Shown here: positions 19,401 through 27,790 of the stretch, in pieces | Layout: each line of letters begins with the position of its first letter | Position numbering within the stretch: position 1 is the stretch's first letter | NCBI GenBank assembly: GCA_964645405.1 | Contig: CAZYCA010000016.1 | Span: forward strand, 186,001-250,000 | DNA: 64,000 nucleotides | Reading direction: 5' to 3' | From: JAMWDF01 sp964645405 | GTDB taxonomy: Bacteria > Ratteibacteria > UBA8468 > B48-G9 > DSTR01 | Notes under the pieces: model-generated | The model's input: the letters and a program-made list of their open reading frames with translations, nothing else | Told to the model about the DNA's origin: nothing | Databases searched by the model: none | Translations under genes and position numbers: made by a program

Positions 19401-20577
19401 TAATTATGTACCTGCTGCTGACCCCAACAGTCGTTTCCCCTTTGACAACATGGAACAACTTCCAGAAAATGCTACCGGTCTGCGCTTCAGGTTACAGCAA
19501 CAGATTAATCCGGATATTTCGCTCTTTTGCGAGCACAGGCATAATTTTCTTTCTTCTGAAGGTATCATCAGCCAGGCTGGTCTTGACTTCCGTCTGGAAA
19601 AAAACAGAAAGTTTTATCTCCGGCAGGAGTACGGTCAATATGCCGGCCGTACAGAGACGCGGACAGCAATCGGGATGGAAGCAGAAATTTTTCCTCAAAC
19701 ACTGGCATTTAACGAATACAGACTGAGTGATGTTCTTGACGGTAGAAGGGGTCAACAGGTAATTGGTTTGCGCAACCGCTTTCTGCTGGCGCCTGGTGTT
19801 TCTGGAGATATCAGGATTGAAAATCTTAGTACTCTCAGCGGGAAGGAGAGACTGGGGCAACCGGATGGATTTTCTATCGCTACCGGCCTGGAATATCTGC
19901 CTGGTGAGAATATCAAATGGACAGGGCGGCTGGAGTACTATCACCAGACTGCAGAAAATTCTTACCTGGCAGAATTTGGGGCGGCTTACCGCTTCAGTTG
20001 TGATTACTGTTTACTTTTTCGGCAGCGATTCTTTCTGGATGAAATTAATTCCGGACAGCGTTCCACAGGCAGAACTCTTCTGGGAATGGCTTACAGGCCG
20101 ACAGAACACGACCGTTTTCATGGCCTTTTGAAAGCAGAGTTTAAAAGAGAAAAGGATGGAATGTCTGATTCCGGTTACAACAATTGTGCGTTGATTTTCT
20201 CCGCGGAAGGACATTATCAGATAAACTCAAAGACACAAATCAGCGGCAAGTATGCTGGAAAGTTAGCGCGGGACTGTGGATTTTCCAGCTACACCGATTT
20301 GGTCTCAGCAATATTTATCCGGGACCTCACAGACAGGTTTGATTTTAGCCTGGCAGGCCGCATTTTACGGTCCCATCTTGTTGGAAATGTTCAGGCTGGC
20401 GGTAGTATGGAATTTGGCTGGAGGATGGTCAAGAATGTGTGGTTATCTCTGGGGTACTCCTTTGATGACTTTGATTCTGACCTGGTTGGTGACAGTTACC
20501 AGGGACGTGGTCCCTTTCTGAAACTTAGATTCAAGTTTGACGAATCAGTCCTTCATTCTTTACATAAATCCTGGTAA
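16404..20577 (+). pseudogene. 3' fragment of the disrupted envelope protein: DUF11, SdrD-B-like, SPOR-like, Ig-like region, outer-membrane barrel
   Basis: Frame resumes at the right end of the insertion sequence (IRYTVEVTNEG); the first possible start is a GTG at 16420 with no ribosome site. From that GTG, about 1385 residues: rest of a DUF11 repeat (1-95), an SdrD-B/carboxypeptidase-regulatory-like domain (~113-175; GKVFHDINRDGIQQEDEEG), a SPOR-like segment (~223-270; IQVASYQEKDLKEAVEVARK and YYCVRAGRA), a low-complexity linker, Ig/invasin-like domains (~380-590) and a long C-terminal region of alternating aromatic strands (~600-1385) that looks like an outer-membrane beta-barrel. The original role was probably a surface adhesin or envelope scaffold. 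It is likely not expressed unless a promoter in the insertion sequence drives it. Confidence 0.7.
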
Positions 20578-20585
20578 CTTACTTT

Positions 20586-20614
20586 TTGGACTTCCCGGAA
20601 AAAAGATATAAAAT
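20586..20614 (+). promoter_or_regulatory. candidate promoter for cimA
   Basis: TTGGAC (20586-20591), a 17-base spacer and TAAAAT (20609-20614). It sits in the 70-base gap after the preceding frame and about 35 bases before the cimA start. Confidence 0.45.
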
Positions 20615-20648
20615 AAATAAGGTTAACTGGTGACGGGAGATATCCGTG

Positions 20649-22202
20649 ATGAAAACAATGGAAATCTACGACACGACGTTGCGTGATGGGGCCCAGGGAG
20701 AAAATGTTTCCTTTAGTTTGAATGACAAATTGAAAATTGCCAGGAAACTGGATGAATTTGGTATTAGCTTCATTGAAGGTGGCTGGCCTGGTTCTAATCC
20801 AAAAGATACTGAATTTTTCAAGCATATGCAGAATTATCAGTGGAAAAATAGCCAGCTGGTAGCCTTCGGAAGTACCAGAAGAAAAGCCACTTCCGCCAGT
20901 AAAGACAGCAATTTGAAAGCACTGGTTGCCAGCGGAACAAAATGGGTGGCCATTTTTGGGAAGTCCTGGGACCTGCATGTGAGAGAAGTTCTTCGTACCA
21001 CCCTGGAAGAAAACCTGACCCTGATAGAAGATTCTGTCTTCTTTTTAAAAGAGCAGGGCAGAAGAGTTATTTTTGATGCAGAACATTTTTTTGATGGTTA
21101 CAGGCAGAACCCTGATTATGCGCTAAAAACAATTCAGGCAGCAGAAAGGGCAGGTGCGGAAAGGATTATCCTTTGTGATACCAATGGCGGCTGTCTCCCG
21201 GAAGAAATTGCAGCCGGGGTTCAGGCAGCACGCAGCAGTGTAAAAGTGCCGATAGGAATTCATACGCATAACGATTCAGGACTGGCTGTGGCTAACAGTA
21301 TCGTAGCGGTAAACTGCGGTGCCACTCAGGTACAGGGGACTATGAACGGTCTGGGGGAACGTTGTGGTAATGCTGATTTAACCACCATTATCCCTATCCT
21401 GCAGTTAAAAATGGGTTATCGGTGTGTGCCAGAAACCAGCCTGAAACAACTGACAGCGCTTTCCCGGTTTGTTTATGAGGTGGCTAACATGGTTCCTTCA
21501 GGAAACCAGCCTTTTGTTGGTTTCAGCGCCTTTGCTCATAAAGGTGGTGTTCATGTGGATGCCATAGGAAAGAATAAGCGCAGTTATGAGCACATTAGTC
21601 CGGACCAGGTAGGTAACCAGCGCCGGATTCTTATTTCCGAACTTTCAGGTAAAAGTACTATTCTGCAAAAAATGAAGAACTATAACCTGGAAAAACAGCC
21701 AGAACTTGCCCGTCGCCTGGTAGAAATGGTTGCCGAGCTGGAAAAAGACGGTTATCAGTTTGAAGCTGCTGAGGCTTCCTTTGATTTGATGGTACGTAAA
21801 GCACTGGGCCGTTACCAGCCTCTTTTTGAAGTGGAAGGATTCCGGGTTATTGTAGAAAAGAAAGGAGAAAAGGTTGTTTCTGAGGCGACAGTGAAGGTGA
21901 GAGTGGATAAACTGATAGAACATACTGCCAGCGAAGGCAACGGACCGGTGAATGCCCTGGACAATGCTTTGCGTAAGGCTTTAATCAGGTTTTACCCGGA
22001 ACTGGCGGAGATGAAGCTGACTGATTACCGGGTACGTATCCTGCATGCGGAAAAGGCTACAGCTGCCGTAACAAGAGTACTGATTGAATCTACGGACGAA
22101 AAGGATGCCTGGGGTACTATTGGTCTTTCTGAAAATATTATTGAGGCTTCCTGGAAAGCACTTCTGGACAGTGTAGAGTTTAAGCTTTTGAAAGACCGGT
22201 AA
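20649..22202 (+). CDS. cimA: (R)-citramalate synthase
   Basis: Condenses acetyl-CoA and pyruvate to citramalate, the threonine-independent entry to isoleucine. The 517-residue protein matches the long citramalate-synthase branch of the LeuA-like family: DTTLRDGAQGE near the N-terminus (catalytic Arg-Asp), the metal motif HTHNDSGLAVAN, and GTMNGLGERCGNADL. The C-terminal ~130 residues form the regulatory LeuA dimer domain (VNALDNALRKALIRFYP), the usual site of end-product feedback. The start could also be the GTG three bases earlier (20646); I prefer the ATG, with GGGAG about 10 bases upstream. No other ilv or leu gene is in the window. The homologous isopropylmalate synthase is shorter at the N-terminal signature, so CimA is the better call. 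Confidence 0.9.
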   Translation: MKTMEIYDTTLRDGAQGENVSFSLNDKLKIARKLDEFGISFIEGGWPGSNPKDTEFFKHMQNYQWKNSQLVAFGSTRRKATSASKDSNLKALVASGTKWVAIFGKSWDLHVREVLRTTLEENLTLIEDSVFFLKEQGRRVIFDAEHFFDGYRQNPDYALKTIQAAERAGAERIILCDTNGGCLPEEIAAGVQAARSSVKVPIGIHTHNDSGLAVANSIVAVNCGATQVQGTMNGLGERCGNADLTTIIPILQLKMGYRCVPETSLKQLTALSRFVYEVANMVPSGNQPFVGFSAFAHKGGVHVDAIGKNKRSYEHISPDQVGNQRRILISELSGKSTILQKMKNYNLEKQPELARRLVEMVAELEKDGYQFEAAEASFDLMVRKALGRYQPLFEVEGFRVIVEKKGEKVVSEATVKVRVDKLIEHTASEGNGPVNALDNALRKALIRFYPELAEMKLTDYRVRILHAEKATAAVTRVLIESTDEKDAWGTIGLSENIIEASWKALLDSVEFKLLKDR

Positions 22203-22218
22203 GAACCTTCCTTCTGTA

Positions 22219-23076
22219 TTAGCGCTGCGGAAATCTTGCCAGAAGTTTGTGGAGGTCAAGCCGCTGGTGGTAAAGAGCCTTACCTATAATTACCCCGGAA
22301 GGTGGAGATGGTAGCTGGGAAAGAAGTTCAATATCTTCCTGGCGGCTGATTCCTCCAGCGATAAGAATGTTGGGGGGTGTGGGAAGATAGCAGACTTTTT
22401 GTAGGATGCGCTGGATGGGTTCCAGCTCCAGTCCGTCCATGGTACCATCTCTTTCAATGTTAGTGAGAAGAAAGTTCTTATAACCCCTGGCCAGAAAACT
22501 CTGAATGCAGTACTCAGGCAGGAGCGGTACTGTAACCTCCCAGCCGCTGAGACCAACTTCTTCACCCCGGTAATCCACTGCTACAATGATTTTTTCTCTG
22601 GTGGCGGGGGCAAGATTTTCCATTAAATCAAATTCTGGAACTTCCTGTTCCAGGTTAAATATTTTTCCGCCCAGCTGGTAAAAACGTTTCAGGTCCCCCC
22701 GGGTGTAACCTGCTTCCAGAAGCAGCGGAATAAGGAAACTGGTGCCCACAATGAGATAGTCTATGCCCAGGTTAAAAAAGTAGTCAATCTGGTGCTGATA
22801 CCTTATTCCTCCGCCGAGTTGCAGCTGACAGGTTTTTCTGGCGATAGCATCGCGGAGACGAATAATATTTTGAATTGTTTTTTCCTCTGCTGGTTGTATG
22901 CGACCGTCTCTGGCACCCCAGAGGACGACCAGATGCAATCTAACTATACCCAGGGAAAGGTACTTTCTGGCAACATCTTCTGGATGGACAGAGTATACCA
23001 GGATGCGCTCAAATCTTCCCTTATGAAGTCTTACTGTTCTGTCTCCCTTTAAGTCTATGGCTGGTATAATGAGCAT
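22219..23076 (-). CDS. hisA: HisA-family ProFAR isomerase with altered motif and insertion
   Basis: TIM-barrel protein of the HisA/HisF family; HisA isomerises ProFAR in histidine synthesis. Asp8 (IPAIDLKGDRTVRLHKG), QLGGGIRYQ (~85-93), Asp168 (VAVDYRGEEVGLSGW) and TNIERDGTMDG (Asp210) match the catalytic set. Two points are odd. At 285 residues it is ~40 longer than usual, with an insertion at about 115-160. The normally conserved VDLDGA motif is VVLWGA at 50-55. It is not in a his operon; hisC lies 28 kb away. Its first 56 bases overlap the 3' end of topA, so it is probably co-transcribed with topA. A dual-function PriA is possible. Confidence 0.8.
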   Translation of the reverse strand: MLIIPAIDLKGDRTVRLHKGRFERILVYSVHPEDVARKYLSLGIVRLHLVVLWGARDGRIQPAEEKTIQNIIRLRDAIARKTCQLQLGGGIRYQHQIDYFFNLGIDYLIVGTSFLIPLLLEAGYTRGDLKRFYQLGGKIFNLEQEVPEFDLMENLAPATREKIIVAVDYRGEEVGLSGWEVTVPLLPEYCIQSFLARGYKNFLLTNIERDGTMDGLELEPIQRILQKVCYLPTPPNILIAGGISRQEDIELLSQLPSPPSGVIIGKALYHQRLDLHKLLARFPQR

Positions 23077-25054
23077 GGCTGTTTATCCCCCGGGTATAGT
23101 GACAGTTAGGGTAATTGCTGCAGGCTAAAAACTGGCCGTATTTACCTTTTCTGGGAATCAGTTGCCCGCCACATTTAGGACAGACACCATGCGGTGGTGT
23201 TTTTTCTTTATTTTTAACGAAACGGCACTCCGGGAAACGGCTGCAACCAAGAAAAAGTCCATATTTACTTTTTCTCATCACTAAAGGTGCATTACATTCC
23301 GGGCATTTTTCACCATCAGCCAGGTACTGGCTGAGAAAACTGCGTATTTCTTCGCTGTGAGAATGGGCTGCTTCCAGTATGTTTTTATAGGACTGGTAAA
23401 AGTTTTGGAGCATGGTAACCCAGTTGAGTTGTCCGGCAGCCACCCGGTCTAACTCTTCTTCCATTTTAGCAGTGAAATCCACGTCAATTATCTGTGGGAA
23501 GAAGCGGAGAAGAACTTCTGTGACAGCCCGGCCTATCTTCTCCGGAATAAGTGTTCTTTTCTGCCGGCGGATATATTTACGAAGAAGAAGAGTAGCAATC
23601 GTGGGAGCATAGGTAGATGGTCTGCCAATGCCAAATTTCTCCAGAGCCCTGATAAGGGTGGCTTCGGTATAACGGGCAGGGGGTTTGGTCTGGGTCTGTT
23701 CCGCAACATAACTTACCGGGGAAAGAACCTGATTGACCTTTAAGTTATCAGGTAACTGATTCCCTTTTTCAAGCTTGGCAGGATATACCTGTGTAAAACC
23801 AGGAAAGGTAACCCGAACCTGTTCCGTCTCAAATTCATAGAGGCCGTTTTGGGCTATGATTTTCAGATGGTTAGTTTCCGCGGCTTTCATCTGGCTGGCA
23901 AGAAACCTTCTCCAGATTAATTCATACAGCTTATACTGCTCCTGAGAAAGGTAAAATTTCACTTTTTCCGGTGTGCGCAGCACCGAAGTCGGACGGATGG
24001 CCTCGTGTGCTTCCTGTGCTGCCGGTTGCCTTGCCTTGTAGACAGGAATTTTTTTCGGGAGATAGGCTGCTCCATAGCTTTCTTCTATATATTTCCTGAC
24101 TTCTTCCTGGGCTGTTTCCGCCACGCTGGGGCTATCTGTTCTCATATAGGTAATGAGACCTATTGTTCCGGTAAGTCCCAGGTTAATACCCTCGTATAAC
24201 TGCTGGGCGATTTGCATGGTTTTTGTTGCAGGAAAACCGAGATTTGTTGAAGCCTCCTGCTGAAGAGTGCTGGTGATGAAAGGTGCGGGTGGAAGGACAA
24301 GCTTCTTTGTTTCTTCTATAGCGGTGATACTCAGTGAGCCAGCCTCTAACTCTGCTATTGTTTTGTTTACTATCTCCTCGCAGGTGAAAGCCAGAGTTTC
24401 CAGTTTTTCTCCCTGAAAACGGACCAGGTCCAGATAGAAGAGTTTTTCTCCTATCTGGGCTTTAGCTCTAAGTTTCCAGTATTTCTGCGGCTGGAAGGCT
24501 TCAATCTCTTTTTCTCTTTCCACAATAAGGCGCAAGGCTACGGACTGGACACGGCCAGCAGAAAGTCCCTTAATCAAGTAACTACTGACAAACGGGCTCA
24601 AGGTATAGCCAACCAATCTATCAAGAATTCTTCTTGCTTGCTGGGCATTAACCAGGTCAAGGGAGATGGAACGGGGAGAAAGAAAAGCTCTTTTTACTGT
24701 TTCCGGAGTGATTTCATGAAAGGCTACCCGCTTGACTTCTTCTTCTTTCTTTCCCATAACTGCCACCGTATGCCAGGCGATAGCTTCACCTTCTCGGTCT
24801 TCATCCGTGGCCAGGTAAACTCTTGGATATTGTTTTGCTAACTGTTTCAACTGGCTGGCAATTTTATGTTTTCCAGGCAAAATCTTATAAGTAGGCCGGA
24901 AGGCATCGTTAATGTCCACCCCGAACTCATCGGCGGGTAAGTCCCGGATATGTCCCATGGTAGCAATGACATTAACCCCGGGTCGCAAAATATTCTGAAT
25001 GGTGCGTGCTTTGGTCGGTGACTCTACAACAACAAGGTCTTTCTTTGCAGTCAA
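23021..25054 (-). CDS. topA: DNA topoisomerase I
   Basis: Type IA topoisomerase that relaxes negative supercoils. The 677-residue protein starts at TTG (25054) with a GGGGAAG ribosome site. The Toprim domain is at the N-terminus (VVESPTKARTIQ; Asp/Asp/Glu cluster in YLATDEDREGEAIAWH). The nucleophile Tyr lies in GLITYMRTDSP. Two C4 zinc-ribbon modules lie near the C-terminus (CPECNAPL ... CSRFPEC and CPKCGGQL ... CSNYPNC), fewer than the three of E. coli. A basic 25-residue tail follows. hisA begins within its last 56 bases. Confidence 0.96.
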   Translation of the reverse strand: MTAKKDLVVVESPTKARTIQNILRPGVNVIATMGHIRDLPADEFGVDINDAFRPTYKILPGKHKIASQLKQLAKQYPRVYLATDEDREGEAIAWHTVAVMGKKEEEVKRVAFHEITPETVKRAFLSPRSISLDLVNAQQARRILDRLVGYTLSPFVSSYLIKGLSAGRVQSVALRLIVEREKEIEAFQPQKYWKLRAKAQIGEKLFYLDLVRFQGEKLETLAFTCEEIVNKTIAELEAGSLSITAIEETKKLVLPPAPFITSTLQQEASTNLGFPATKTMQIAQQLYEGINLGLTGTIGLITYMRTDSPSVAETAQEEVRKYIEESYGAAYLPKKIPVYKARQPAAQEAHEAIRPTSVLRTPEKVKFYLSQEQYKLYELIWRRFLASQMKAAETNHLKIIAQNGLYEFETEQVRVTFPGFTQVYPAKLEKGNQLPDNLKVNQVLSPVSYVAEQTQTKPPARYTEATLIRALEKFGIGRPSTYAPTIATLLLRKYIRRQKRTLIPEKIGRAVTEVLLRFFPQIIDVDFTAKMEEELDRVAAGQLNWVTMLQNFYQSYKNILEAAHSHSEEIRSFLSQYLADGEKCPECNAPLVMRKSKYGLFLGCSRFPECRFVKNKEKTPPHGVCPKCGGQLIPRKGKYGQFLACSNYPNCHYTRGINSHAHYTSHRLKGRQNSKTS

Positions 25055-25070
25055 TTTTCTTCCCCTTTCG

Positions 25071-25099
25071 TTGCCGTTTTATATTACTTCTGCTAAAAT
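25071..25099 (+). promoter_or_regulatory. candidate promoter for argH-lysA
   Basis: TTGCCG (25071-25076), a 17-base spacer and TAAAAT (25094-25099) preceded by TGC, giving an extended -10 TGCTAAAAT. The expected start of transcription near 25106 is downstream of the ATG at 25103, which supports the later argH start at 25160. Confidence 0.6.
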
Positions 25100-25109
25100 A
25101 GAATGTCAA
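25081..25109 (-). promoter_or_regulatory. candidate promoter for topA-hisA
   Basis: Minus-strand TTGACA (25109-25104), 17-base spacer, TAATAT (25086-25081), about 27 bases before the topA TTG. It interlocks with the argH promoter on the other strand. Confidence 0.55.
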
Positions 25110-25159
25110 ATGCGATGTTTGATTTCCAAAAAGGGGAAAACAACCATCCCGGAGAAGAA

Positions 25160-26551
25160 ATGGGTTATCTATGGAGTGGCAGGTTTAGGAGAGAGTTTTC
25201 TGCTTCTGCACGGCAGTTCAGTTGCTCGCTTGACCTGGATGCCAGGCTGGGTATTTTTGATGTTGCTGGCAGTCTTGCCCACGTGAGAATGCTGAGACGT
25301 CAGGGTATTATCTCCAGGAGGGACGCAGAACTTCTTCTGTCCGGACTGCGGCAGATAGAGAAAGAAATTCTTGCCGGCAGGTTCCAGTGGAAAAAGGAAG
25401 ATGAAGATATCCATACGGCGATAGAAAGACGCCTGACAGAAATTGCCGGGAAAACTGGAGAAAAGTTGCATACCGGTCGTTCCAGAAACGACCAGGTGGT
25501 TCTTGACGAAAAACTTTTCCTGAAGAAAATCATCCCGGAAATAATGGTCCTCATCAGAAAACTCCAGATTGTTTTGCTCAACCTGGCGGAGAAAAACTTT
25601 TCTCTCATAATGCCGGCGTATACGCACCTTCAACCTGCCCAGCCGGTTTTGCTCTCGCATTACTTCCTTGCTTATATGGAAATGCTGGACCGCGATTACA
25701 ACCGATTCAGAGAAGCCATGACCCGGCTGGATGAACTTCCTTTAGGTGTGGCAGCCGGTACAGGTACTACTTTACCCCTGGACCGCAGGCAGGTTGCCCG
25801 GGAACTCGGTTTCAGCAAAATTTCTCGTAATAGTCTTGATACTGTGAGCGACCGTGATTTTATTGCGGAAGTGCTCTTTGATTCTGCGCTGGTTATGGTA
25901 CACCTTTCCCGGATGGCAGAAGACTTAATTCTCTGGGCAACCAGAGAGTTTAACTTTACCCAGCTACCTGAACAGTTTTGCACTGGTTCCAGTATTATGC
26001 CCCAGAAAAAAAATCCGGATATACTGGAACTCATACGGGGAAGGAGCTCTGTGGTTATCTCCGGAGTATCAGGGATACTGAGTTTAATGAAAGGTCTTCC
26101 TCTTTCTTATAACAGGGACCTGCAGGAGGATAAAAGATTTCTTTTTCCGGCTGTAGAGGTAACTGTTGACTGCCTCAAAATTCTCGCATTGTTTCTGCCT
26201 TGTGTCGGTTTTAATAAAGAGAGAATGGAAAAAGCAGCTGAAGAGGGATTTATTCTGGCTACTGAATTAGCAGAATACCTGACAGGAAAGGGACTCCCTT
26301 TCAGGCAGGCCCATCAAATAAGCGGCAGGATCGTAAGGTATTGCCTCAGTAAGGGAAAAGACCTGAAGTCTCTTACCCTTTCTGAATACCGTTATTTCTC
26401 CCCTTTGTTTCAAAAAGATATTTATCACCGGTTGAAAGCAAAAACTGCTGTCTCATTGAGAAAGACGATAGGCGGAACATCTCCAGCCAATGTGCGGAGA
26501 GAACTGAAGCGATGGAAGAAGATATTAAAGCAGTCAGTGACGGCACCTTGA
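25160..26551 (+). CDS. argH: argininosuccinate lyase
   Basis: Cleaves argininosuccinate to arginine and fumarate, the last step of arginine synthesis. I start at the ATG at 25160 (GGAG five bases upstream; MGYLWSGRF matches the family opening). The frame is open 19 codons further upstream, but that part lies before the likely transcription start. The 463-residue protein shows HTGRSRNDQV, the T-H-LQPAQP block and the signature GSSIMPQKKNPD with the catalytic serine loop. lysA starts 40 bases before its stop, so the two are coupled; they belong to different pathways (arginine and lysine). Confidence 0.96.
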   Translation: MGYLWSGRFRREFSASARQFSCSLDLDARLGIFDVAGSLAHVRMLRRQGIISRRDAELLLSGLRQIEKEILAGRFQWKKEDEDIHTAIERRLTEIAGKTGEKLHTGRSRNDQVVLDEKLFLKKIIPEIMVLIRKLQIVLLNLAEKNFSLIMPAYTHLQPAQPVLLSHYFLAYMEMLDRDYNRFREAMTRLDELPLGVAAGTGTTLPLDRRQVARELGFSKISRNSLDTVSDRDFIAEVLFDSALVMVHLSRMAEDLILWATREFNFTQLPEQFCTGSSIMPQKKNPDILELIRGRSSVVISGVSGILSLMKGLPLSYNRDLQEDKRFLFPAVEVTVDCLKILALFLPCVGFNKERMEKAAEEGFILATELAEYLTGKGLPFRQAHQISGRIVRYCLSKGKDLKSLTLSEYRYFSPLFQKDIYHRLKAKTAVSLRKTIGGTSPANVRRELKRWKKILKQSVTAP

Positions 26552-27786
26552 GCTACCGGGAAAATCGACTTTTTCTGGAAGAAAGCTCCTGGGAAGAAAT
26601 CGGTGAAAGGTACGGTACGCCGTGTTATGTTTACAGTCAGCAGGCGATAGTATCCCGGATTAAGGCTCTTCAGTTCGCTTTTAAATCTTTTTCCCCGCTC
26701 CTTTGCTATTCTATAAAGGCCAACTCCAATTTGTCCATTCTGCGTTTAATGAAAAGATGGGGACTGGGTCTGGATGTTGTTTCTGAAGGAGAATTGCGGC
26801 GGGCAAAAAAGGCAGGATTTAGCGGTAGTAAAATTGTTTTTGCTGGTGCCGGGAAAACCCCGGCTGAAATTAAACTGGCAGTCCGGCATAAAATCTTCTG
26901 TTTTAATGTGGAGAATGAAGAAGAGCTTGATTATATTGAAAAGTATGCAGCCGGTGAAAAGTGGGCAGTAAACTGTGCCTTAAGACTAAACCTGGACGTT
27001 GATGTAAAGACGCATCATTATGTTAAAACGGCTAAGAAGAACACCAAGTTTGGACTGGACCTGGAGACGGCAGCAAGTGTGGTCGCCCGCAGGGAAAAAT
27101 GGCGCTGGGCGAAGATAACCGGAATTCATTTTCACCTTGGTTCCCAGATTAAAGAGCCTTCTGGTTACAGCCAGGCACTGGCAAAGGTCAAGGATTTCTG
27201 TGAAAGAAGTAAGTTCTTTCCGAAAATTCTTGATATTGGAGGTGGGTTCGGGATTGTTTATAATCCAGCAGAGCGTATTTCGCCTCTCTCTGCTTTCAGC
27301 GAAGTTATCTGTTCTTCTTTGAAGCAATGGCCTTCTGTTTTCTTAATCCTGGAACCAGGGCGTTTTCTGGTAGGAAGTGGTGGTTTTCTTCTTACCCGGG
27401 TTCTTTATGTGAAAAAAAGAGGTGGGAAAACTTTTGTTATTGTAGACGCGGCTATGAATGACCTCATCAGACCATCTTTTTACGGCAGTTATCACCACAT
27501 CATTCCTGTGAGAAAAAAGGGCAGCGGTCAGATGATGGTTGATGTGGTTGGTCCTGTTTGTGAAACAGGTGATTATCTGGCAAAGGAAAGAAGTATTCCT
27601 GGTTTGTTAGAACCCGGGGATTTGGTGGTAGTTGCCGGTTGTGGTGCTTATGGCTTCAGTATGGCTTCTAATTACAACAGCCGGCGGCGACCCTGTGAAG
27701 TTTTAGTAGCAGGAGCAAAGAAATACCTTATCCGGAAGAGGGAATCTTTTCAGGATTTATGGCGTCTGGAAGAGACCGGTCTGTAA
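26512..27786 (+). CDS. lysA: diaminopimelate decarboxylase
   Basis: PLP enzyme making lysine from meso-diaminopimelate. The 424-residue protein has the PLP lysine in YSIKANSN (about residue 66), the glycine-rich DIGGGFG phosphate-binding motif, EPGRFLV and the C-terminal CETGDYLA with the substrate-binding cysteine/aspartate. The start overlaps argH by 40 bases. It converges with apbE, whose stop is 4 bases away. Confidence 0.95.
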   Translation: MEEDIKAVSDGTLSYRENRLFLEESSWEEIGERYGTPCYVYSQQAIVSRIKALQFAFKSFSPLLCYSIKANSNLSILRLMKRWGLGLDVVSEGELRRAKKAGFSGSKIVFAGAGKTPAEIKLAVRHKIFCFNVENEEELDYIEKYAAGEKWAVNCALRLNLDVDVKTHHYVKTAKKNTKFGLDLETAASVVARREKWRWAKITGIHFHLGSQIKEPSGYSQALAKVKDFCERSKFFPKILDIGGGFGIVYNPAERISPLSAFSEVICSSLKQWPSVFLILEPGRFLVGSGGFLLTRVLYVKKRGGKTFVIVDAAMNDLIRPSFYGSYHHIIPVRKKGSGQMMVDVVGPVCETGDYLAKERSIPGLLEPGDLVVVAGCGAYGFSMASNYNSRRRPCEVLVAGAKKYLIRKRESFQDLWRLEETGL

Positions 27787-27790
27787 ATTA

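Noticed and set aside
20649..22202. Isopropylmalate or homocitrate synthase instead of CimA
   Set aside because: The length and the DTTLRDGAQGE and NGLGERCGNADL forms match the citramalate synthase branch better.
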